A DNA stretch of 64,000 nucleotides from contig JAAVTG010001003.1 in the NCBI GenBank assembly GCA_011947345.1, forward strand, positions 1,116,001 through 1,180,000, read 5' to 3'. The number at the start of each line of letters is the position of its first letter. Position 1 is the stretch's first letter. Origin of the DNA: Phytophthora quininea. Its lineage: Eukaryota > Oomycota > Peronosporomycetes > Peronosporales > Peronosporaceae. Both the position numbers and the translations under genes were made by a program. Shown here in pieces: positions 11,801-20,847 of this stretch. The notes under the pieces were generated by a model, which searched no databases, had not been told where the DNA came from, and was given only the letters and a program-made list of their open reading frames with translations.

Positions 11801-11908
11801 CCTGCGCACGCGCGGGTCCTCGGCGATACGCTCTGAGTTCATGCGGCGGATCAGCACGGAGCCGCGCTCGACCCAGGCCAGGCTGGAGGGGAAGCTGTCG
11901 TCGCTCAT
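8867..11908 (-). CDS. PTEN/tensin-like pseudophosphatase plus C2 domain with C-terminal RING-H2 finger
   Basis: I assemble nine exons: 11908-11355, 11289-11198, 11140-9727, 9652-9593, 9518-9490, 9429-9375, 9319-9226, 9159-9076 and 9017-8867. All junctions are GT-AG and, with one missing G in GGG near 10486 and one in GGGG near 10308, they give 844 residues. Middle region: a tensin-type phosphatase-like segment (VYCVAPPHITTFSRLLGAYS, then DGRIASISYCRGPIPSMHSG). Where active enzymes have HCxxGxxR it reads VAVLLAPNNEQ, so it should be catalytically dead. A PTEN-type C2 domain follows (RPYFVIQNEKGVLFSS to LIFECRLHASILLELQIV). The end is a C3H2C3 RING-H2 (CLICRCSFE, CFHSYHSDCIDSWL, CPVC), typical of E3 ubiquitin ligases. 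A membrane- or lipid-recruited E3 ligase is the inference. Confidence 0.72.
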
Positions 11909-12229
11909 AACGGTACGTCGGACCAAGACAGACTCTTTGAGAATGAATTGCTCGGAAGACTTTGAAGTTTATGACGATGTGTTGCAATGATTGCATCCTT
12001 GGGACGTGAAATTTGTATTGTTGAAGCAGTTATCTTTTCCGGGCATGCTGGAAGCACCTCCTGCAAGATTTGGAGGAAGCGACAGTACTAGTAATGTCAT
12101 GCTGTAGAATTGTGTGAGGTGACTTTCCACGAGTGCTGTGGCAAAGGAAACAAATGGAGTGACGACATGCATTATAACTAATGGGGCGGTCAATCGTTCT
12201 GTCATTCTTCCAGCGCTTTGACCCGTTGC
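11909..12229. other. Intergenic region between the RING gene start and the eIF3g stop
   Basis: About 320 bp. No gene is visible. It should hold the promoter of the PTEN/RING gene and the 3' untranslated region of eIF3g. Confidence 0.4.
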
Positions 12230-13210
12230 CTACTTGCGCGGCGGCGGCGCCACGTTCTGGGGCAGCGCCTTGCCGTAGCCCGAGCGGAACGTCGTGCCCA
12301 TGCTGCCGGCGTCCTGCTGCGCCGGCTTGTTGGACGGCTTGGCCCACTCCAGCTTCAGGATCAAGTGGTCGTAGCCGTAGCCCTGCAGCTTGTTCAGCGC
12401 CTTCTCGGCGTCCTCGCGGTACACAAAGCTGACAAAGGCAAACCCACGCGACTGGAACGTCTCGCGGTCCTTAGCCAGGTACACTCTGGACACAGGTCCG
12501 AAGGCGCGGAAGAGCTCCTTCAGGTCGTCCTCGCGGGTGTCGGGCGACACGTTCGTGACACGCAGCGTCGCGCTGTCGCGGTCGTCGTCTCTCGAGCTCT
12601 CTCCAGCAGCTTCTCCAGCCGTGCGGCCACGCAGACTCGGCGGCACGTATTTGCTGGAGCCGAAGGCTCCTTCCAGGGCCGAGCGCGGCTCCGGAGTGGC
12701 CGCCGGGGCCGCAGCCGCCGAGCCTTCGCCAGCCTCGGCGCGCTTGGCCATGTCGGCCTCCATCTCCTCCTTGGGAGTGTCCTTGTACGGACACTTGAGC
12801 GTCCAGTGGTCACCCACCATACCACAGTGGCGACACACCACAATCGACGAGTTCTTGACGCCGGCGAAGATGTTCTCCTCCTCCTTCTTCTCGCCAGGCA
12901 GCACCTGGTCGGCGTTCGGGTCCTCCAGCTTGACCTCTTCGTACGACATGTACGTGACGTTGGATCCGTCGCCGTCGTCCAGCGCGTCCCCGAATTTGGC
13001 CCATTTCTTGCGCTCCAGCGAACGCTTGCTGACGCGCTCGATCTCCGTCACCTTCTTGACGCGCTTGGTGATCTTGACCTTGTCGCCGCTCTCGTTGTGC
13101 TTCCACTCGACGATCTGGCGCACGCCGCGCGCGTCCGGCTCGCTCTCCACGCGCTGCGGCAGCAGGTCGTCGTCCTCGTCGTCGCCCCACCGGGCCCCTG
13201 GAATCGGCAT
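12230..13210 (-). CDS. EIF3G: Translation initiation factor eIF3 subunit G
   Basis: An uninterrupted 326-residue frame from ATG 13210. The N-terminal part begins MPIPGARWGDDEDDD and carries the eIF3g domain (IVEWKHNESGDKVKITKRVK), then a CCHC-like zinc knuckle (VVCRHCGMVGDHWTLKCPY) that contacts eIF3a/b. A linker rich in Ala and Pro leads to a C-terminal RRM with RNP2 (LRVTNVS) and RNP1 (RGFAFVSFVYREDAE). Length and order match eIF3g of other eukaryotes (about 320 residues). The factor helps the 43S complex scan mRNA and reinitiate. A longer open frame reaches 13306, but MPIPG is the conserved start. The opposite strand has a long open frame that is only a GC-rich shadow. Confidence 0.93.
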   Translation of the reverse strand: MPIPGARWGDDEDDDLLPQRVESEPDARGVRQIVEWKHNESGDKVKITKRVKKVTEIERVSKRSLERKKWAKFGDALDDGDGSNVTYMSYEEVKLEDPNADQVLPGEKKEEENIFAGVKNSSIVVCRHCGMVGDHWTLKCPYKDTPKEEMEADMAKRAEAGEGSAAAAPAATPEPRSALEGAFGSSKYVPPSLRGRTAGEAAGESSRDDDRDSATLRVTNVSPDTREDDLKELFRAFGPVSRVYLAKDRETFQSRGFAFVSFVYREDAEKALNKLQGYGYDHLILKLEWAKPSNKPAQQDAGSMGTTFRSGYGKALPQNVAPPPRK

Positions 13211-13326
13211 CGCTTGCTTTATCGGCAGGAAATGGAGGGAAGTGATACAAACCAACCGCTGAGGTGTGGTACATGGGTCCACAAACATGGTACATGAATA
13301 CAACATGAGTGATGGTCAACTGCAAT

Positions 13327-14199
13327 TTATTTAGTGAAGCCGAATGGATCGGGCAGCTCGCTGTAGTTGTTGGGGAGAGGAGATTCCGCTTTCTTCGCCT
13401 TTGGAGAGGCCGTTTTGAGCTGCTCGGCGCTTTTTACCGGTCGAGTTTCGGTAGTTGACGCTGTTTTCGCTTCTAGAGGACGGCAAGCCAGCAATTTTGT
13501 GGCTGCAGCGTCCTCGCCGATCATCCTGCCCTCGATAGCATGTCGAAGCAGCCCCAGCGATAGAAACTGGCCTCGCAGTACAAGTCCCGCAGATCCTCAA
13601 CCGTCTCGGGCAGTTTTCCGTCTCGCAGGAACGCCAAGATGTGTCGAAAGACGCAGAAGTCTCGGTCGAAGAAGAAGGACCCGTCGGTGTCGGCCTTCAG
13701 CTTCGGAGCATTCGTGCAGAGCTGCGCCAAGATCGAAAAGCGGTCGCGAGTCCAAACTTTGACTGTCGATTTGAACATCTGCAACACAACAAGCCTCGTC
13801 AAAACTGTAATTGTGGGATGGTATCGATAGCGATGCTTGTTGTACCTGTCCCCCACGTTAAAGACGACGACTGTATCATGCGGTAGGAACCTAAAGCGCT
13901 TGCTAACAGCCTTCTCAAACCTGTCGATACCTGGTCTCAATCATAGAGTTACTTCTGCTGCAGCTCAATTCTTACTCATCTCGCTTGACATCGTATTCTC
14001 GCTGGGCATCTTCAACCGCCATCCACTCGGCAACGACCTTTTGCTTCTCGTCTATAAGCTGGAACCCAACACGTCGAATTCTCTTGTTAGCTGTAGATTC
14101 GCGGCATATTGCGGGCTCTGCCGATTACTCTTTCTCGGCACTCTCAATGAGACCCCATTCACGCTCCAACTCTCGCCGCAAACGCTCTCGCGACAACAT
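13327..14199 (-). CDS. BTB/POZ (potassium-channel T1-type) domain protein with N-terminal coiled coil
   Basis: Exons 14199-14129, 14080-13976, 13920-13846 and 13778-13327 join through GT-AG introns. The N-terminal 80 residues are charged and helical (MLSRERLRRELEREWG...), suggesting a coiled coil. They lead into VVVFNVGG and MFKSTVKVWTRDRFSILAQL, then SFFFDRDFCVFRHILAFLRDG and LYCEASFYRWGC. This is the KCTD-like BTB fold used for tetramerisation and for cullin-3 binding. The FNVGG motif appears only if one G is added to GGGGG near 13851; a second single-base break lies near 13533. The corrected length is 234 residues. The C-terminal tail is Lys/Ala/Pro-rich and disordered. Substrate unknown. 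Its start is only 126 bp from the edge of the inverted duplication. Confidence 0.72.
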
Positions 14200-14312
14200 T
14201 AATGTCTGGGTCGTGGCCGATGTGAAGCGAAAAGCCTTCTTGAAACGGCCAACGACGTATTTTTGTTTGGATAGTTCGTGTACAGCGGCTTGCACTACGA
14301 TTGACAAGGCGT

Positions 14313-15596
14313 CTACGACTGGGACTGCGTGCTGCTCGCAACTCGGGTGAAGATGGCCCCAATTGCGTCGAGTTCTTCCCCACTCCGACCATGGAAGCCG
14401 CTCAGCTGGAATCCTTCCGGCGCGTACACAATGTTGCTTTCGCCGGTCGGGGACCCACCTTCGACGAAGCGCCCGTTGCTCGTCCCAAACTTGAGGAAGA
14501 AGATGCGCGTCCTGCCGTTCTTCTTGGCCCAGTGCGCCTCCATGGAGGTGATGTATTCGCCCGACTCGAGCGCCAACTCCTTGAGGTCGCCGCCAGTGCC
14601 GCCGTGAGAGAAGGTGCTCTCAGTTGGACCCGACACAAACAAGGTCACGCCGTCGACGCGCTTGGCCGCACGGATCGCAATGGAGCTCACTGTTTGTCCC
14701 GCAGCAGCTAGGGCGACGTCCGTGAAGTGCGAACCGTGCGGACCGCCGACGGCGTTGGTCAGGTGCAGATCCGGGTTGAGCGACCAGGTGAACGCGGATG
14801 AGATCGGCGGGTGGTCCGACAGCGGCTTGCCGTCGGCCCCCATGAAGGCGGCGTTCTCGTTGTTCCACTTGTCGAGCTTGAGCGTGATGTAGTTGTTGCC
14901 GCGGAACATGATCTTGTCCACGACCTCGCACTCGTTCGTCATGGTGGCCGTCTCGCACTTGAGAGCTTCGGCGCCCTTTTCGGGCGGCACCCCGTTGCGG
15001 ACGAACTGCACCCAGCCGTCCGTCAGCCTCTGGGCCTCGACGAATTCGCGGATCGTGTCCTTCTCACGGGTGTATCTCGTGTTGGTGTCGCCCATGACGA
15101 TCACCGCCTGGTCGGCCGAGTTGGCGGCGATGTACTCGCCGACTTGCGCCAGGTTGGACGCACGAGCCTTGAGGTCCTCGTCGGTGGAGCCTGCGTCCGT
15201 GTGGACGTTGTACACGTCGATGGTGACGCCGTCCGCGATCTGCACCTCGAGGAACGTGAAGCCCTTTGGTGTCCAGCAGTCCTGCGACTCGGTGTTGGAG
15301 CAGTCGTTCCACCCGACGCGGTCGAGGTCCGTGGTGCGCGCGAACGGGAAGTGCGAGAGCGTGTTGAGGCCACTGCCGAAAGGCACGCCACCGCTTGTTG
15401 GGGTGCGGTGCTCGTGCTTGTTCTCCGAGTAGAGGTCGGCGTGGTAGTTGAAGTCTTCCTGGACGTTGACGATGTCCCAGCCGCCGATGCGCTTGCCCAT
15501 TTCGACGGTGTAAGTGGCCGGGTCGCCGCTCGATATCAAGGCTGGAAGGCCAGCCACATTGTAGCACATGACGCTGAAGTTGCCGGAGACCGCCAT
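14313..15596 (-). CDS. EEP (DNase I/sphingomyelinase-like) domain fused to jacalin-type lectin, copy A
   Basis: From the ATG at 15596 the protein has 427 residues with no frame break. Residues about 1-275 form an endonuclease/exonuclease/phosphatase fold: CYNVAGLP, VNVQEDFNYH (catalytic Glu), DVYNVHTDAG, MGDTNTRY (metal-binding Asp) and LSDHPPISSAF (catalytic Asp-His). Residues about 285-425 are a jacalin-related lectin domain (GGPHGSHFTDVALAAAGQ, HGGTGGDLKELALESGEYI, LKFGTSNGRF, GFHGRSGEELDAIGAIFTR), which binds mannose-type glycans. The frame extends upstream to 15731 and 15851, but that part has no clear signal peptide, so export is not proven. A glycan-targeted nuclease, phosphodiesterase or sphingomyelinase is the likely activity. 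Copy A keeps what looks like the original C-terminus. Confidence 0.82.
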   Translation of the reverse strand: MAVSGNFSVMCYNVAGLPALISSGDPATYTVEMGKRIGGWDIVNVQEDFNYHADLYSENKHEHRTPTSGGVPFGSGLNTLSHFPFARTTDLDRVGWNDCSNTESQDCWTPKGFTFLEVQIADGVTIDVYNVHTDAGSTDEDLKARASNLAQVGEYIAANSADQAVIVMGDTNTRYTREKDTIREFVEAQRLTDGWVQFVRNGVPPEKGAEALKCETATMTNECEVVDKIMFRGNNYITLKLDKWNNENAAFMGADGKPLSDHPPISSAFTWSLNPDLHLTNAVGGPHGSHFTDVALAAAGQTVSSIAIRAAKRVDGVTLFVSGPTESTFSHGGTGGDLKELALESGEYITSMEAHWAKKNGRTRIFFLKFGTSNGRFVEGGSPTGESNIVYAPEGFQLSGFHGRSGEELDAIGAIFTRVASSTQSQS

Positions 15597-16389
15597 GTCT
15601 TGGAGGTCGTGGTCAGGAAAGTGTGTGGTCGGTAATTGGGAAATGAACCGAGTCGGCCAGCAAACGACAGCGACGATTGCAGTACGTGTATACGTCTTGT
15701 CGGCGCTGATGTAATATTGCCGTACGGCCATATTATGATTGTTTTTGGGGAAGGGTGAACGCTCTTGCAGATCTTCCTTCCGACAGGAGAAGCCCCTCGT
15801 CAACGTCGCGCGAGATCGACACTCAGATGTGTCGTACAGAGGCCTGGTCATCGATGGCTCGTCGGTCTCGTTTTAATCCCGTTCCTGAGCCCACATGGTT
15901 TCCGACGAGAGCTGCTCGCTCATCGTGACGAATCCCTATCGGCGTACATCATCAGGTCTTTTGTGGATGGCGAGACGACGGTCACTGCACTGTGTCTGTG
16001 CAACAAGACTTTTCGATACCTGCATGCATGCGGCTTGGTCGCTGCTAAAGTACTGGACCAAGTTGCTTTGTTCAGATCCTCTCTGCCTGCATTGTTCTCA
16101 CGAACGGGAAGCCAATAATCATCGAGCAGCAAGGACTTGAAACCCATCCGGATGTTCCTGGCGACGAGCCCTGCGATCGTCCACGAGATGTACAAAGTGA
16201 TGGTGGCGTCTTGGTGGCAGCGAGGCGGAACTCGTCCAAAACACAGAGATTTCTAGCTTCTTGGACAAGACTCCACTGTTGATGGTGGCACATTGGTGGC
16301 GACATGATCAAAGAAACATCTCCGTTTGAATTAGTTTGAAGCTTATACTTGCGAAATCGAGGACAACAATCTTTAAACTACAGAGCGAT
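14325..16389 (-). repeat. Left arm of a 2.06-kb inverted duplication
   Basis: The reverse complement of this segment matches 18273-20334 almost base for base, with scattered substitutions and a few one-base indels. It covers nearly all of an EEP-jacalin gene and about 0.8 kb upstream. Homology stops at 14325, inside the last codons of that gene, and at 16389 on the inner side. The arms face each other across a spacer of about 1.88 kb. Confidence 0.92.
15597..16389. other. Upstream region of copy A inside the left arm
   Basis: About 0.8 kb shared with the right arm. A short minus-strand frame at 15920-16195 (about 90 codons) exists in both arms (right arm 18467 onward), but it ends differently after a one-base indel and has no domain I recognise. 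It is more likely promoter or 5' untranslated sequence than a gene. Confidence 0.4.
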
Positions 16390-16651
16390 GAGGTTTGGGA
16401 CTAGTGCGAGGTTGACGAGGCGTGGTGTTGGCTTGATCAAAACCCAGTTTCCACCAGGGTCAGCAGTCGCATCCTGCTGGCTGGGAGTAGCAGTAGTGAA
16501 CGGGCGGCTTGCCAGTTGCCGCCATTTGTCTCTAGTCACTCTACAATCTGCTCGACGCAGAGCAAGCAATACACTTGGCGGTCAATCTCCCAGCAGGCTC
16601 GCTACCTGCCCTGTCGAGTGTTTGCATCTCCTTACTTCCGGAAAACACCAC

Positions 16652-16689
16652 ACGAGGGACTTCTCCTGCCGGAAGGAAGATCTGCAAGA
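16652..16689 (+). repeat. 38-bp fragment also present in both duplication arms
   Basis: The segment starting ACGAGGGACTTCTCCTGC differs by one substitution from the sequence near 18863-18900 in the right arm and its mirror in the left arm, just upstream of the EEP-jacalin genes. It lies in the spacer, outside the arms, so it is a third, partial copy. Confidence 0.75.
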
Positions 16690-16837
16690 TTGTACATCAA
16701 GTACATCCATAGTATAGCCGCATAACATGCCGAAAAGAAGAAAAAAATGTTGATCAGAGAATTCGTGTCGTATTCAGTCGAGTTATGCGGTCCAAGAGCA
16801 TTCAAAGTAACCGGAGTGGTGGTGAGGGGGTGAGGGC

Positions 16838-17641
16838 TCAGTCGCGAGCAGAAATGCACTGAGCTGGTGCGGGGGCCCCGGCATTGAATGCAGTGGCCTC
16901 GGCAGAAATGCCGTTGAACATGACGACGTCCTGCTGCGCGTTCATCACCGGCGCGCTGCCGTCGCTCATCTTGGTGACCAGACCAATACGATAGTCATTC
17001 ACAGTGATCGGCCCCTGCAGACCGACGTAGCTGTCAAAGACCAAGTCATCCTGCCCCGTGCTCGTGTAGAACTCGAGGCTCATGAGGCTGCCGTCCGCAG
17101 TGTCCTTCTCGATGCCGACACCGAAATTGTACCAAGTGCCGGGGCGAAGGTCGTCGACCACGCCTTCCCGTTCGCGTCCAGAAATATTAAAGGCGGCTCC
17201 ACCGACGCGTCAACGCCAATCGAAAAGACACCTTCGAGTGAGACCAGATCCCATTGATACGGGTTGAGGAAGGCGTCCTCTTTCTTCAAGCTCGCGCGGA
17301 AGAATGTCGTCTCATCAGCTGCTTCGATGATCTGCCACAGTTGCGACCGGCGAGCGGCGGTGTCGTCGTCAAAATCGGGTTGCCGTCCACACCGATGGCG
17401 AGAGCACCGTCGTCGTCGTTGTACCTCTCGGGGCGGTATTGACGCTGGATGCTGAGGTAGTCGGCGATGTTGCGGTCACCCCAGATCCGAGCTGCGAAGT
17501 CACGTACTTAGAGTCGAGCGTTTCCATGGTCAAGTTGTACGCGCGGCCGTCCCAGGGGACCGGAACAGATCCCAATGAGGCGTTCGCGAGAGATGAAGTG
17601 GCAGCGGCGGCCAGGACGAGAATGACAGTGGAAATCTGCAT
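16838..17641 (-). CDS. Secreted protein, probable GH131-like beta-glucanase
   Basis: Translation from ATG 17641 starts with a clear signal peptide (MQISTVILVLAAAATSSLANA), followed by VPVPWDGRAYNLTMETLDSKY. Downstream sequence includes GALAIGVDGNPILTTTPP, ADETTFFRASLKKEDAF, GTWYNFGVGIEKDTADGS and YVGLQGPITVNDYRIGLVTK. The order, a signal peptide, a DGR start and a late WYNF beta-strand block, resembles the GH131 catalytic N-domain of fungal and oomycete glucanases, but I hold that name lightly. Three frame changes (near 17500, 17341 and 17165) each need one base; with them the protein is 268 residues. It lies alone in the spacer between the duplication arms. Confidence 0.55.
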
Positions 17642-18272
17642 GATTCGCTGGGCTTGGGGTTCTTGAGCTGAGCGCTTGGGGTCAAAATGGAAAGTGATGC
17701 TATCCGTGAGCAATAAAGTGAACCAGTTCGCAAAGCTTGTGGATCTCCTCGATGAGCGAGCGAGTCGCTCATCGTGACGAATCCCACGACTGTATGGCAT
17801 CAAGCCGTCATTGCATCGATGATGAGACGCCTGTATGCTTAGTCACGGAACGACAGGCTTTCTACCTGCAACGTCATGTGCTGCAGTAAAAGCATTGAAT
17901 CGCGACATTGTGTGATCTGTTGATGCGTCAGGGCGAACACTCTCGGTCCGGTGAGGACACAGCAAAATGCTCGCGCATTGGAGAATTGGCCACGAGACGC
18001 GCCACTCCGAAGCAGTGACGAAGAATACCTCTTCGGTAGTGTTGTTGGAAATTCCTCCGGACCATGTGGGAAGATTGAACTACAGCTTCTTCGCTTTTCT
18101 GATGTCATAAAGCATTTGCGCAAGAAAAACATGTAGTGATCTAATTTGTAGATTTTCCTCCAAACAGAACAAAACAAATTGTCAACTTCACGGGAACTAC
18201 TCCCCTCAAACCAATTTATGCGGGAAACCCAGCAACCACTCAAGAATCTTCTTGTCTCGACCATCGCGATAA
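17642..18272. other. Spacer sequence between the glucanase-like gene and the right arm
   Basis: About 630 bp, presumably the promoter of the glucanase-like gene. A stretch near 17755-17790 (CTCATCGTGACGAATCCC) recurs in the arm promoters near 15920 and 18730. No other gene is seen. Confidence 0.4.
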
Positions 18273-20334
18273 ATCGCTCTGTAGTTTAAAGATTGTTGTC
18301 CTCGATTTCGCAAGTATAAGCTCCAAACTAATTCAAACGGAGATGTTTCCATGATCATGTCGCCACCAATGTGCCACCATCAACAGTGAAGTCTTGGCCA
18401 AGAAGCTAGAAATCTCTGTGTTTTGGACGAGTTCCGCCTCGCTGCCACCAAGACGCCACCGTCACTTTGTACATCTCGTGGACGATCGCAGGGCTCGTCG
18501 CCAGGAACATCCGGATGGGTTTCAAGTCCTTGCTGCTCGACGATTATTGGCTTCCCGTTCGTGAGAACAATGCAGGCAGAGAGGATCTGAACAAAGCAAC
18601 TTGGTCCAGTACTTTAGCAGCGACCAAGCTGCATGCATGCAGGTATCGAAAAGTCTTGTTGCACAGACGCAGTGCAGTGGCCGACGTCTCGCCATCCACA
18701 AAGACCTGATGATGTACGCCGATAGGGATTCGTCACGATGAGCGAGCAGCTCTCGTCGGAAACCATGTGGGCTCAGGAACGGGATTAAAATGAGACCAGC
18801 GAGCCATCGATGACCAGGCCTCTGTACGACACATCTGAGTGTCGATCTCGCGCGACGTTGACGAGGGACTTCTCCTGTCGGAAGGAAGATCTGCAAGAGC
18901 GTTCACCCTGCCCCAAAAACAATCATAATATGGCCGTGCGGCAATATTACATCAGCGCCGACAAGACGTATACACGTATTGCAATCGTCGCTGTCGTTTG
19001 CTGGCCGACTCGGTTCATTTCCCAATTACCGACCACACCTTTCCTGACCACGACCTCCAAGACATGGCGGTCTCCGGCAACTTCAGCGTCATGTGCTACA
19101 ATGTGGCTGGCCTTCCAGCCTTGATATCGAGCGGCGACCCGGCCACTTACACCGTCGAAATGGGCAAGCGCATCGGCGGCTGGGACATCGTCAACGTTCA
19201 GGAAGACTTCAACTACCACGCCGACCTCTACTCGGAGAACAAGCACGAGCACCGCACCCCAACAAGCGGCGGCGTGCCTTTCGGCAGTGGCCTCAACACG
19301 CTCTCGCACTTCCCGTTCGCGCGCACCACGGACCTCGACCGCGTCGGGTGGAACGACTGCTCCAACACCGAGTCGCAGGACTGCTGGACACCAAAGGGCT
19401 TCACGTTCCTCGAGGTGCAGATCGCGGACGGCGTCACCATCGACGTGTACAACGTCCACACGGACGCAGGCTCCACCGACGAGGACCTCAAGGCTCGTGC
19501 GTCCAACCTGGCGCAAGTCGGCGAGTACATCGCCGCCAACTCGGCCGACCAGGCGGTGATCGTCATGGGCGACACCAACACGAGATACACCCGCGAGAAG
19601 GACACGATCCGCGAATTCGTCGAGGCCCAGAGGCTGACGGACGGCTGGGTGCAGTTCGTCCGCAACGGGGTGCCGCCCGAAAAGGGCGCCGAAGCTCTCA
19701 AGTGCGAGACGGCCACCATGACGAACGAGTGCGAGGTCGTGGACAAGATCATGTTCCGCGGCAACAACTACATCACGCTCAAGCTCGACAAGTGGAACAA
19801 CGAGAACGCCGCCTTCATGGGGGCCGACGGCAAGCCGCTGTCGGACCACCCGCCAATCTCGTCCGCGTTCACCTGGTCGCTCAACCCGGACCTGCACCTG
19901 ACCAACGCCGCCGGCGGTCCGCACGGTTCGCACTTCACGGACGTCGCCCTAGCTGCTGCGGGACAAACAGTGAGCTCCATTGCGATCCGTGCGGCCAAGC
20001 GCGTCGACGGCGTGACCTTGTTTGTGTCGGGTCCAACTGAGAGCACCTTCTCTCACGGCGGCACTGGCGGCGACCTCAAGGAGTTGGCGCTCGAGTCGGG
20101 CGAATACATCACCTCCATGGAGGCGCACTGGGCCAAGAAGAACGGCAGGACGCGCATCTTCTTCCTCAAGTTTGGGACGAGCAACGGGCGCTTCGTCGAA
20201 GGTGGGTCCCCGACCGGCGAAAGCAACATTGTGTACGCGCCGGAAGGATTCCAGCTGAGCGGCTTCCATGGTCGGAGTGGGGAAGAACTCGACGCAATTG
20301 GGGCCATCTTCACCCGAGTTGCAGCAGCACGCAG
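18273..20334 (+). repeat. Right arm of the 2.06-kb inverted duplication
   Basis: Matches the reverse complement of 14325-16389. Its outer break at 20334 falls within the codons that encode the last residues of the EEP-jacalin protein, so this arm lacks the original stop. Differences between arms include single-base indels in the upstream region (ACCACACAC against ACCACAC near 19034) and a few substitutions in coding sequence. Confidence 0.92.
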
Positions 20335-20386
20335 AATCAACAGACATAGTAGGTCGGCCACTAAAATCTCTTTGTTTGAATCGTAG
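19064..20386 (+). CDS. EEP-jacalin fusion, copy B, with a replaced C-terminal tail
   Basis: From ATG 19064 the sequence is nearly identical to copy A through the EEP catalytic motifs (VNVQEDFNYH, MGDTNTRY, LSDHPPISSAF) and the jacalin repeats. One visible difference is Ala for Val before the GGPHGSH motif. After IGAIFTRVA the frame shifts relative to copy A at a one-base indel, and then the duplication ends. The last 20 or so residues are encoded by unrelated flanking DNA and stop at 20386. This marks copy B as the derived copy. The catalytic core and lectin fold are complete, so activity could be kept. An alternative longer start at 18998 lies in a region whose frame differs from copy A. Confidence 0.8.
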   Translation: MAVSGNFSVMCYNVAGLPALISSGDPATYTVEMGKRIGGWDIVNVQEDFNYHADLYSENKHEHRTPTSGGVPFGSGLNTLSHFPFARTTDLDRVGWNDCSNTESQDCWTPKGFTFLEVQIADGVTIDVYNVHTDAGSTDEDLKARASNLAQVGEYIAANSADQAVIVMGDTNTRYTREKDTIREFVEAQRLTDGWVQFVRNGVPPEKGAEALKCETATMTNECEVVDKIMFRGNNYITLKLDKWNNENAAFMGADGKPLSDHPPISSAFTWSLNPDLHLTNAAGGPHGSHFTDVALAAAGQTVSSIAIRAAKRVDGVTLFVSGPTESTFSHGGTGGDLKELALESGEYITSMEAHWAKKNGRTRIFFLKFGTSNGRFVEGGSPTGESNIVYAPEGFQLSGFHGRSGEELDAIGAIFTRVAAARRINRHSRSATKISLFES

Positions 20387-20436
20387 TCCAGGCCCATGAG
20401 GTCGCTTTAGTCTCCGCTGTACCGTTGATGTAATCT

Positions 20437-20821
20437 TCATACTCGCGGACGACCATGTGCTAGCGTGAAGTTTGCCGTCCACAGCTTGAGGAAATCGTCA
20501 CCGCGGGTGGGAGAATTCATTAGGCGGTTGATAATATCTTGAACATTTTGCTCTTCGTCGTTGTCATCCTCGTGCGCTTCCTTAAACTTGACGCTTAGTG
20601 CACTGGGGCCTTGGTTAGGTGTCCCCAATTGCCGTGACGCCCGTGGTCGAGGAGAGACTGTCGCTCGAATCAAACAAAATTGCCAAGTACACATGCATTC
20701 TTGCTTCCAGCAATATTATCGCGCCCAAACGGAACTTTTGCTGAAGCGTCAAATGGGTATCGAAAAAGGTACGTTGAAGAGAATGGGTCTCATTTTCCTT
20801 ACGAAAAATCTTCCAGAACAT
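20437..20821 (-). CDS. Hypothetical small protein, uncertain
   Basis: A minus-strand frame with protein-like composition: LTLQQKFRLGAIILLEARMH, then an acidic stretch (KEAHEDDNDEEQNVQDIIN) and FLKLWTANFTLAHGRP before a stop at 20437. One extra G in GGGG near 20625 breaks the frame. No domain is recognised. It is divergent from the thioredoxin gene with almost no intergenic space, and lies between it and the broken end of the right arm, so it could be the remnant of a gene disturbed by the duplication. Confidence 0.35.
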
Positions 20822-20847
20822 TTTAGACCCTTATCAAGAAAAAAACC

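Noticed and set aside
12218..13297. 359-codon plus-strand open frame opposite eIF3g
   Set aside because: It is the antisense of the GC-rich eIF3g exon, biased to Arg/Val/Leu with no domain pattern; eIF3g itself is unmistakable.
18947..20040. Long open frames overlapping both EEP-jacalin copies (274-328 codons)
   Set aside because: They are mirror frames of a GC-rich gene, present in both arms for that reason only.
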